Positions 21,480 to 31,600 of a stretch of DNA of 64,000 nt are shown piece by piece; position 1 is the first letter of the stretch, and each line of letters opens with the position of its first letter. The notes under the pieces are model-generated. The model was given only the letters and a program-made list of their open reading frames with translations, searched no databases and was not told where the DNA came from. Origin of the DNA: Mesostigma viride (taxonomy: Eukaryota > Streptophyta > Mesostigmatophyceae > Mesostigmatales > Mesostigmataceae). The stretch is from assembly GCA_009746045.1 (NCBI GenBank), contig RPFO01000017.1:885001-949000 (forward strand). Direction: 5' to 3'. The position numbers and the translations under genes are program-made.

Positions 21480-22545
21480 CTACACATTTGAAAACGTGCC
21501 TATGTCCTCCGGGTTTTTGCATTTGCACCGTGTGCAGTATTTGCATGTTTGGAAACATGGCATGGCTAACGTAATGACGTACTGACTAGCTAGACCTTTT
21601 CAGAGTGTTTTTCCATTTGCGCGGGTACTTCCTCGTAAATGGTGGGCGAGTGATCACAGCTTGAAATGGTGCTCACCACTAGACACTCCCAGCCAGTTAG
21701 GCTCAATCAAACGTACACGTACACCCGGATCAAGCAAGATGTTTCCGGCCCCACCGTCAAGCTAGGCCGGTCGTCGAGTCGCTCTTATAGCGTAAGCCAG
21801 GGCCGGCATAATTTCAATTTATCCACCCATAGGTCATTATCCTCCTGCCACCTCAGACTAGGGAATATATACCAGTGGTGTAGATTAGTCAGGCTTAGCC
21901 TAGCATGTGGCCCACGCGCATGTGCGCCCACAATGGCCCCCATGGATGATGCCTTCAGAATTTAGCCAAGCCTGCCTATAATGGGACCCCCAAGCTGACC
22001 TGGCCTGGCCCCAAGGACATTCCTAAAAGGGTAGGTAAACATGTCATGACCTACCCACAGCAGTTGTTGGCTGACCTAGTGGTCCCAGCCCCGTTTGAAC
22101 ATTGCATTCACTCCCTCTCTCTTGCTTGGACTGGCATGCAGAACAAGAAGAGGTGGAAGATCGACGATTGTCCAGGCTCACACGCCAGCCCCTGTGGGCA
22201 AGCCCCCTCCCCCCAAGAGGAAGGGGCGCTTTGCTGAGTAGAGTAGCTAGGGTTTTTCTAGATTAGATTAGTTCTTAGTAGCTTAGAGTTAGAAATTAGC
22301 TCGGCCGTTCGTGGCTTCGCCCACCTCCATCCATCCAGCAAGGGAATATGAGCTACATGATCTCCCAACGGAGTCATGTTATAATTTAATTTAATTTTTA
22401 ATAATTTCAATGAACAAGGCTACACATTCCATCTCCATTCATATTCATCATCCTGAACGACTCGAAAACGCGGAAAAGATAACGGCCCGGCCAATGATGC
22501 TCGAGCTACCACGGTCTGGTTTCTGGAGATTTCCGTCCTGCGCTG
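21480..22545 (+). mobile_element. 3' region of an RT retroelement (inverted-repeat family), interrupted by a LINE
   Basis: 21480-21818 and 22401-22545 together match the left arm of the inverted repeat at about 49320-49733: GCACCGTGTGCAG, CTAGCTAGACCTTTTCAG, CACTAGACACTCCC, TTTCCGGCCCCACCGTC, then AAGGCTACACATT and CATCCTGAACGACTCG. The family is continuous at 49590-49600 but here is split by an insertion at 21819-22400. Only the 3' UTR part is kept; no RT codons remain. 22590-22745 resembles, in reverse, 58970-59100. Confidence 0.8.
21819..22400 (+). mobile_element. 5'-truncated LINE inserted in an older retroelement
   Basis: From about 21990 the sequence aligns with the family-A C-terminus (CTGACCTGGCCTGGCCCCAA, then the codons for DLVVPA.FEH) and its 3' UTR. 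It is clearly diverged, so it is a separate subfamily. It ends with a TTATAATTTAATTTAATTTT tail. The flanking 11-bp repeat ATAATTTCAAT at 21808-21818 and 22401-22411 is its TSD. The uninterrupted empty site is visible at about 49589-49600. The first ~170 bp of the insert do not match the other copies. Confidence 0.85.
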
Positions 22546-23245
22546 CATTATGTCATTGGTATTGCATCCACGTACAGTGTACGATGCGCCCGCACCATGA
22601 GCACTGCAGATCCAGCGAGCGCTCTGTGGCCTGCCCCCTTGTGGCAGTGAGAGAAGCTAGGGCGCCCTCCCTCCTAGCTTCTCATTGTGTGCAGGGCTTT
22701 TATGTTCCTTTAGTTGGTATTGGCACCCACATGACGCAGTCACTTGCGAAATCATATTGATGTTATGTTAACACATCAAATTATAGCGTGCCATACGTGG
22801 TCCAACAACATAAATTATGCTTTTTTGTTCTTGCAATTGCTGACCACAGCGCAGTTTGTGGCACATGTGATGCAAAAAGCCTTCATAGCAACTACAGCAG
22901 TCAATGGACATTATAGCATGCAAAATAAAACAAGTTATACACACCGCTCACTTTCTCAGGAATTCTTTCATGCATCGCAATTCATGCCGAAGCTATGGAT
23001 GCCGAGAATGCTCATAACTTTTGATTCCGGGCATGAAATTTGGTCGGGTAAATTGCTACAGACTCGCTTTTTGATGACGAACACGCTGATCTAATTTTTG
23101 GCAGCCATCGCCCAGGATTTCGAAAGTTATCGCCGGCGGCCTGCCCAGCAGATATCGCTATTTTTCTGCACGTTATGGCGGCACCACGCACGTGAGCCGT
23201 GCGCCTGCGCCCCCTGCCATCGTCTAGGTGCTATTAAACGTAGCC

Positions 23246-24430
23246 ATGGAGGCCCCCGCATCGTCTTCAGTTCTTGCTGCCGAGTCTCTCGATGACAAAC
23301 TTGCTGCAAACAAAATCGCCACCGACATTGCCGCGGCCAAGAAAGCCGCTAACAAGCGCACCAAGACTTCGGCAGCGACTTCGGAAGCAACTCCGATAGC
23401 GGTTGAAACCTCCTTGCCGGACTCCATTTCTTCCTCATTCTACATGCCAGGCGAACGTTTGAGCCTGGACGACATCGCTGCCTTCCTCGGCTTCAGCGAC
23501 GCCGAGGTGCGACGCGTGCTGCAGCTCCGCTACGAACACAACGCCCCGATTCGCCACCCTCGCACCGGCCAGGTTATGGACGCTCCTTCGGATCACCATT
23601 CGGGATTAAGTGGAGCCCAAGGATTGCCGTCTTGCATGTCTTATTTCGTGCTGCTCTGAACTTGTCGAGCTGCCGGCGACACCCATCGCCAGGCCAGCCC
23701 CCGCGACCGACACTACCGTGCCGCTGCAGGACCTTGCACAGTCTTTTACGACCGTGCAGGGCGACATTAAGGTCCTGAAGGAGACGATGCTGGAGCTGAA
23801 GCCGAAAGCCATGGCAGCCCCTGCCAAAACTACCACGTTTGCCGATGTCACCGGCAAGCAATTGACCACCATTGTTCAACAGGCGGCCAAGTCTGCAGCT
23901 ACCGCTGCGGTCACCCAGAATGAAGTGCAGCAACGCCAACGCAATATGGTAATCAAAGGCTTCCAGAAAGGCGCGGCAGCACAGGAGACAGCACACTCAC
24001 TTGCCGAGGAGCTGCGCGGCCCAGCGTTTCTGGGGAAGCTGCAGCTCCAGAACCGTGTTGCCATTGAACGTGCCATTCGGCTGCCAGGCCCTCTGGGCCT
24101 GGTCGTCGTCACCATGGCCTCCATGCACGACAAACGCCTCGTGCTGGGAGCACGTCGTCTGCTCCAACGCGGTGACTTCAGCCTCGACGAGGACTACACG
24201 CCGGCTCAACTGAAGGCGAGGAGCGCGGTGTGGAACAGCCCCCCCGTCCAGGACTGACCAAGCAGCACGAGACCCCGGGTAAGCGCATTAAGCTGCGTCT
24301 GCTTCAGGATGGCTCCTTTGCAGCATTCTTTGATGGGCAGAGGATCACAGGTGTTCCGATTAACACCCCCGGAGCGGAGTCTCGTCAGGTGTCTAGCCAG
24401 AAGGGTGCTGCCTCTGTTGGTAGACAGTAG
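23246..24430 (+). pseudogene. LINE ORF1 (RNA-binding ORF1p-like), frameshifted
   Basis: The start ATG is in a good context (AGCCATGG). The first frame (23246-23659) gives an alanine/lysine-rich N-terminus (KIATDIAAAKKAANKRTK) and a possible helical unit (LSLDDIAAFLGFSDAEVRRV). The second frame (from about 23640 to 24257) contains a coiled-coil-like stretch (LAQSFTTVQGDIKVLKETML) and a segment (RNMVIKGFQKG, LQNRVAIERAIRLP, FSLDEDYTPAQLKAR) typical of LINE ORF1 RNA-binding/C-terminal domains. The tail (KRIKLRLLQDGSFAAFFDGQ) continues in the first frame after a shift at a C7 run (24239-24245). At least two frameshifts break it. Confidence 0.75.
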
Positions 24431-24506
24431 GTAGACAACCTTCCTCGTCGGCTCGCGGCTAACAGGCTTCGGGGACAGCCTCTAAACAGTCCCGTTCCAC
24501 TATACC

Positions 24507-27500
24507 ATGCCTCGACCTAACCGTCGGGTGAAAGCCATGGTGGTGCCGGTATTTCGGGCCACAACCTCATCTGTCAAATGTCAGATTCGTAAAATTACCC
24601 AACGTTTGCTAGATTACCTACGCCTCGGCGTTGTGCAATCAGCCCCAACCCCGAATACCCCGAGCAAGCGGCAGGCTCGCATCCTACGCTTGCAGGACAA
24701 AATAAATGCGATGAAAAGCACTATTTCTACCGCTTCCCTTCCCCCCTCCGTTTCACCCCCACCTCCACCCCCCGCCGCATCCACCCCCATCATCCATCGT
24801 CGTCCTCCCCTGGTGGGCCAGCAGGCATCCTTGGCCCTTGCCACTTTTAACACCCGCACATTGCTAGATGACGACCATAGCTGCCGGATCGAGGAGCTAG
24901 TCGCATTTTGCATTGAGCATCGTGTATCTATATTAGGCGTCCAGGAACACCGCCGCACGGTGCCACTTGGCCTGGTGAGCACTGCTCGCTTGGCGGGTGG
25001 CTGGCGGTTTTACTTCGCTGGCAGCGGTACGTCTGGCCAAGGTGGTGTTGGTCTTTTGTGTTCGCCGCTGGCAGTTGCTAGCCTCAGCACGCTTAAGTTT
25101 CTAACCCCACGCCTTATGGTAGCACATTTCACCTCTGTCGAGGGGCGGTCTAAACACCACCTCACGGTGGGGGTGGGCTACGCACCCCACAGTGGTCTAC
25201 CTGATTCGGCCCGTGAGGAGTTCTTCGAATCTTTGCATGACCTTGAGAGGGTCACTCCGGCCCGCCACTTTTTGGTTATGCTGCTCGACGCCAATGCCAC
25301 GCTCCCCGTGGGCACTGCTGGCAGTCGCTTTGCGCCTGCTGACACGGAAGCTAACGCCAACACTCCCCTTTTCTCTGCCTTTTTGCGGGATAGCGGGATG
25401 GTTGCTGTCAACTGCCAATTCCAACGTCCCTCACAGGACTTGGTCACTTTTCGTGGCCCTAACGGCCGTCAGGCCTGTCTGGACTACGTGGTGGTACGGC
25501 AGCCCAGGTGCACCTCGGTTCTGGACGCCCGAGTGTTTGACACGCCCACGGTGTGCTCTGACCACCGGTTGGTGCGCGCGACCCTTCGGCTCCGGTTCCA
25601 CGTCCCCGCGCGCCGCGCCCCAGTGGTCCGCCCTGACTGGTCTGCTCTACGTCCGGTCAAGGGAGATCCTGAGGACTGGACGGACGCCGAGCACGAGCGG
25701 AACTGGTGCCGACGGAAGTACCTGTCGGCCTGGACGCCCGGGCGGACGTCGACGAGCTGGACAATGGTGCCCCCAACGCAGCCATTTTTGCGGGCTTTGC
25801 GGCCCGTGCCCCGTTGCTGGCGGCCCGGCACCTGCCGGTCATGCCCCGCCGCCGCCCCGGCCCGCTCTACCGCCAGGACCCCAAGGTCTTGGCCGCCCGG
25901 CACCGCCTCAAGCGTAACCGGGACCCGCTGCAGAAACCATTGCTCAAGGCCGCCCTTGTGGAGGCCTACGAGCACGCTCAGGACGCGGAGGCGGCCCAGT
26001 GCATCGCGGATGCCAAGGCCTGCCAGGCCCGCAACCAGGGCAAGGACATGTGGTACCACCTCGACCGGCTCGGCGGCCGGCGGCAGCGCACCCCGGTGGA
26101 GCATACGGGGGACGGCACGGCGCCGGTAAGCCTTGACCGCTGGTTGGCCCACAATGTTTCCTTGACCGGTGGGGCTCGCGCCCCCCCCCGCCGCTGCACC
26201 CCGAGACGGCCGCCCGCCTCGGGGTCGCCGGACCCCCGCCGCCACCGGCGCCCCCCTCCTCGGCCGCGGACTACCAAGTCCCCGCCTTGCAGGAGGGCTG
26301 CCTTGCCACTGACGACGTCGTCCCCCCTTCACTTTGGAGGAATTGGACGGCGCCCTTGCTCGCCTGCGGTACGATGCAGCGGTCGGTGCCGACCACCTTT
26401 CTGCTGAGCTGCTGAAGACCCCTGATCTGGCGGTTAGGGATCTTCTGCTGGCGTTCTGCAACCGTGTCCTGCTCTCTGACGAGCCTCCGCCTGCTGAGTG
26501 GCAGACGGCCATCCGCGTCATGCTGTACAAGAAGGGCTCTGCTGCTGACCCCGGCAACTACCGGGGTGTCTGCCTCCAGAGCGCCGCGCTGAAGGTCTTC
26601 ATGCGCATGATGCTGCACAGGCTCCGCGCCGCGCTGGACCCACACCTGGGTGAGTCTCAGATGGGTTTCCGTAGTGGTCGTAACACTGTCATGGCTGTGT
26701 TTGTCGCGCGCCGGTTGATGGAGGAGGTGCGTCGACTTCCCCCTGACAGTTTGCCGCTGGTCTTCATTTTTGTTGACTATATCAAGGCCTTTGACACGGT
26801 TCTCTGGGAGGCTCTTTGGGCCATCCTAGCTCTGGATCGGTGCCACCTGCGTTTATTGCTGCCATTCGCCGACTGTATGAGGGCTCACAGGCAGTAGTGC
26901 GGACTGCGGAGGGCACCACTCCACCATTCCCCCTTCACCACGGGGTGTGGCAAGGTTGTGTCCTGTCCCCATACCTGTTCATTATTGTCGTGGATCACGT
27001 CATGCGCCGGGCACGTGCGCGCTTTACTGCTCTTAAGGGGTTCGAGCCAGGCTTGGACATCCTTAACGTGAAAGAGCACGGCGGGGTTAGACCGGGGTAC
27101 CGCCTTGCCGACCTGATTTATGCGGATGATACCACCCTCATCGAGCGCCCCGAGCACATTCAGACCTGGCTGGACTGCCTGGGCCTGGAGGCGCGGGCGG
27201 TGGGGTTGGAGATTAGTGTCAAGACTGAGGCGATGGTGATAGGGGCCTCCAGTAAACCACCGCTGCCGCGCCTGCTCGACGGGACGGAGGTCCCGTTCCG
27301 CGACCGCTTCAAGCTGTTGGGGAGCTGGCTTCCTGACACCGACGACGATGTGGACACCCGCATCGCCCTCGCCTGGGCCAAGCTCCGTTCGCTCACACCT
27401 TACTGGCGCTCGAAGGGCCTGGACGGGCACCGCAAACGCATGCTCTTCAAGGTCCTCGTCCTCACGGTGCTCACGTATGGCGCCGAGGCGTGGACCCTCC

Positions 27501-27982
27501 CACCCAAACTGGCAGCTCGGCTCGACGGCACAGTTTACAGGATGCTCCGGCAGGTCCTTAACGTAGGTTTTTCCGAGCGTCCGTCATCAGAGTCTTTGTA
27601 TCATGGCATGCCTCGTGTTTCGGACGAGATTAGGCAGCGTAGGATAGCATTTGTAGGACACCTTGCCCGCACTAGCCAGGTCGACACCACCCTTGGTCTG
27701 GCCGGCCCCCAGCGGCTTGGCCAGCCAGGGCGGCATATTCTGACCTGGCCTGGCCCCGCGGACATTCCCAAAAGGGTAGGGAAACCTGTCACCAACTACG
27801 TTCAGATGTTGCTGGACGACCTAGTGGTCCCAGCCCAGTTTGAGCACCGCATACACTCTCTCTCCCGTCTTTGGACTGTCATGCAGGACAAGACGCGGTG
27901 GAAGAAGATTGTCAAGGCGCACACGCCCGACCCTGTGGGCAAGCCACCTCCCCCCAAGCGGAGGAGGCGTTTTGATGAGTAG
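24507..27982 (+). pseudogene. LINE ORF2: EEP endonuclease + reverse transcriptase, frameshifted
   Basis: Endonuclease (about residues 108-360) has the exonuclease-endonuclease-phosphatase signatures: Asn in TFNTRTLL (~115), Glu in GVQEHRR (~147), GYAPHSG, LLDANA and SDHRLV. RT follows with YRGVCLQS, QMGFRSGRNTV, FVDYIKAFDTV and YADDTTLI. The C-terminus has VLTYGAEAWTLP and a GH..R motif, and ends at 27982. The frame changes near 25700, at a C9 run (26181-26189), at a C6 run near 26324 (C7 in copies A1/A2) and near 26838 (one base lost relative to A1/A2). It keeps the intact join where A1/A2 have a 4-bp gain. As read it cannot make one protein. Confidence 0.9.
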
Positions 27983-28129
27983 TGTAGTTAGGATTTTCTA
28001 GATAGCCTAGCGTTAGTATAGTTCGATTACGCGGCTTCCTCCACCCCATCCATCATGGAATATGTGCTACATGACCTCCCCACGGAGGCATGTTATAATT
28101 TAATTTAATTTTTTTTAATACACACCGCT

Positions 28130-28627
28130 GCCAGGCCATGATCCCCTCGTTCGAGGCACCTGCCACACAAGGGCATGTCAGCAAGCAGCCGCGGTCCAAC
28201 AAATAATGCCCAATAATCACGTACTGGCTCACAAGCATGGCACATTATGCCCACCCTCCAAAAATATAACACATTGAAGTTACCTGAACATGACTAAAGC
28301 TTTCCGAGGTCACCAGCAGAGTATACTCGGTGACATGCCCCCATGCATGGCACGCAAGTTCTTACTTTCTAGATTACAGGCTTATGCAGGCGGCATTAGA
28401 TTACAGTGACCAAGTGGCCAGGTGCAGGCGACACCATAGAGGCAAGCTGATACAGCTAGCTTTCAAATGATTAGTATTTACCGTGGCACGACGCTGATGA
28501 ATGCCTTGGTGCCCTAGGTAAACTCGTGGTGACAGCCAGCACTTGAAGGGCCAGGGCAGGGATTCACACCCAGGTGGCATCAGGAATCCTTTTGCCAACA
28601 TCCAGCTAGAGGTGCGAAGCATCCGTT
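28130..28627. other. Intergenic, kinesin 3' flank
   Basis: Between the TSD of LINE A3 and the kinesin stop codon. No gene or repeat recognised. It should hold the 3' UTR of the kinesin on the minus strand. Confidence 0.5.
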
Positions 28628-31600
28628 TTATCTCTTGACAAGGCCCCGTGCCTTGGGGAATGCTGCATCCTGATCATCATCGTCCAATGCGGGCACGTCG
28701 TCCTCCAGCCGGCCCAAGTTGGTCTCGGTCTGCAACAGCCACGAGCAGGATAAAATCAACACCGCAACAGTCACATCCACAGTAAGGGAAAGATACGAAT
28801 ATTTTCATCAAGATAATATTGCAACAGCCCTCTTCCTCTTTCGTTTTCTTCAAACTGATCGGTACAGACTGCCCTGTGCGGGCACTCCAGCGGGGAGCAA
28901 CTCATAGCAAAGATACGTATAAGATACGACCGACAAGGGCTGACAGTTGGGGTGTAAATGGAGCATACTCAAGAAGACAGCAACTTTCCCACATTGATCC
29001 CTTCCTATTATCCCCTTCCCCTCCCGTGTGTCCCGCTCCTCCGCTTCCCTCGGCTCAGATCTCTCACCCGCTCTCTCTCCTGACTCACGTTTACCCTCTC
29101 CTTGCTCTCCTTCCCCTCAACACAACCACGTGCCGCCAACAGCACTTACGTGGGACAGGTTGCTCTTCGTAGAGGGCGCTTTCCTGCAGCAGCACCAAGA
29201 AAAACACGGCAATGCCGCAGGCATTAGTGAGAGTACAGCGCAGAAACATGCATACCAGCCGTTACCATGCCTCCCATGAAAAAAGTTCTTCACCCTACGT
29301 AGCTCGCAATCTCCGACTCATCAGACAGATCCACCATGAACAAAGCTCAATCCCTAAGCTCAAGCAGGGAACACAGCTCCCCCCGACAACTATGTATGTT
29401 CCCGCATACATGGGGTGTGCATCTACCCGAGGTTGCATGGAAACCAAAGAGTCACACCCACCAGTAATACTTGGCGCTGCTACGCACACAACTGGGTGCA
29501 TTCTCCCTATGGTGGCCAAGGTGGTATGTACAACTAAGCAGGCAGGCACGGGTTCAGCAAGCTAGGTGGCCCGCCACCCCATCCTAATCCACCGGCTTTC
29601 ACAGCCCACTTGGCCCTCACCGCTAGCAGCCCACTGGACCACGTGTTCCTCACCGCAGACTGCCCAGTGTACCTGGAGGCTGTGCGTGGCCGGCTGCCCG
29701 AGGAGGACGTGGGCTTTTTCATCGCCGACTTGGGGCGGGAGCTGCCGCGGGAGCTGTCCGAGCCACCCCCATCAGAGCCGGCACCATCCTCCTTGTAGGA
29801 GAAGTAGACGTTGGGCATTGTCTCGCTGAGGTGGCGTGATGGTTGTGGGGTGGAGCAAGCATGGGGATATGCCAAGAGCAGCCGTCCGTTAGCTGTCCAT
29901 GTGACTACCAGGGATAAAAGATGATACTATGACACCATTTGTACCAGCAGTGGTCACAATGACCTAAACTGAATTAGATGCATGCATGCGTCAGTGATGT
30001 TACACTAGCCTTTTATTGGGCATAGTTGAAATGACCAGCCTTAAAAAGATGTGCATAGCTCTAGCTGAGAAGATGGGAATACAGTACGGGTATCCTGCGA
30101 GGAGAAAAGGACAAACAGAGCATGTTTAAAGGCCTGCGCATTTAGCAGACAACTCATGAAGTAAGGCTGACAGTAGCCGGGAGGAAGGAACAGGGGTTCA
30201 GAATGTTGTCATTCCAACCAGCACATGACGTTTGCCAGCAACTCCACCTGCAGCCCTCATTCACCCCATGGCTGAAAACTAAGCTTGTAATTGCCAGCAA
30301 CGTTCACTACCAAATCATTCCTGCACTATACCCCATGCCTCCTCTACCCTACGTCAGAAGACAAAGAAGCAGGGGGGTTGCAACGGCCTGCATGCCGCCA
30401 AATGACAAACAAATCTACCGTAATTGAATCAGCGTATATGAGAAAGTGCATTACACGGTCAAGGTTACTCACGATGCGGCGAAGAGCATCTCCCCATCAT
30501 CCACGAATGCGGCATCCAGAGCGGCCTGCGGTTCACCCAGGGACAAGGCACACACACGCACAATGCGACATTTAGTCAGCAACCAAGCTGGTAAGAAACA
30601 ACGCAGGGAGGGAGAGAGTGAGTGAGACACTATGCAAAACCCGGGAGTTAGGTTAAGACTGTGCGGAAACCTTTTGCCACTCGGCTTCTAAGGTTCCGCA
30701 CAGTATTACCAGCGAGCGGTTATCGCTGGTAATATCGTGCGGAACCTTAGAAGCCGAGTGGCAAAAGGTTTCCGCACAGTCTTAACCTAACTAAAACCAA
30801 GCCTCTTGGGGCGACCGAATCACTAGGCTCGGAACACCCGCAGATATAAATATGAATTGGAGCGCGATGTTGCGCCGATATGAATATAAATTCGGGCGCC
30901 GCGGGTGCCAAATTGGGACGAAAAAATTCGTCTCCGAGTGGATTCGAACCTGCGCCCCCAAGGGACATAGGTCTTAGTTAGGTACACATTGTGCGGAAAA
31001 TTTTGCCACTTGGGTTCTAAGGTTCCGCACAATATTACCAGCGATAACCACTCGCTGGTCAACCAAAGTGAAAGCGCGAAAGTTAGAAGCCGAGTGGCAA
31101 AAGGTTTCCACAAGATATTAACCTAACTACACGATTGAATCGTTCGCTGCCACAGCACACATTCCCCCGATGTAGTTGTGCATGAGACTGCCAAAACACA
31201 TGCAGGGTAGATCTTCACATGTGCCATGATGGGCAAGCTAGAAACAGATACTCAATGATACCATGCAAAAACATATCACCTTTTTACCTGCTAGCAGATA
31301 AAAAAGACAGAGACTCCAGTAACCCCAGCGAGGATATCTGGCTATGGAACCAGGAGCAACACACGTACAGAACCAGAAAGGCCACAACTGGTAGCGATGG
31401 ATGTAGCAGGTTAAATCTCAGGACACTGCTGCGTTCTTTCACTCAGCCACATCACTCTTGATGCAAACCTTCGTGAGATCACACCCCTCCGCGCTAGCAT
31501 GCGCACACACCTGGACGCGGCTGTTGACGGCGCCGCCGTCATAGTCGTACGTGGTGCGCTCGGGCATGTCCAGCTCCATGGTCAAGATGTTCTCGGACTG

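Larger units (their letters stand above)
22949..28117 (+). mobile_element. Near full-length family-A LINE, copy A3
   Basis: A 5.17-kb non-LTR retrotransposon flanked by the 12-bp TSD ATACACACCGCT at 22937-22948 and 28118-28129. Order: 5' UTR (~300 bp), ORF1 (23246-24430), ORF2 with endonuclease and RT (24507-27982), and a ~135-bp 3' UTR ending TTATAATTTAATTTAATTTT. The long TSD and the presence of a 5' UTR suggest complete or nearly complete reverse transcription. Copies A1 and A2 are 5'-truncated relatives. ORF1 and ORF2 carry several single-base frameshifts. Confidence 0.93.

Noticed and set aside
25484-26557. 357-codon minus-strand open frame
   Set aside because: Antisense to LINE ORF2 in GC-rich DNA. 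The sense frames hold the EN and RT motifs.
29173-29206. Possible extra kinesin exon ([12 protein letters not shown] between AG and GTAAGT)
   Set aside because: Its 34-bp length breaks the reading frame into the last exon; no conserved counterpart recognised.
30943-30953. GGTTCGAATCC on the minus strand, like a Pol III B box of a tRNA or SINE
   Set aside because: The T-arm stem does not pair, no A box lies at the right distance on the same strand, and the sequence is explained by the imperfect inverted repeat of foldback element 2.
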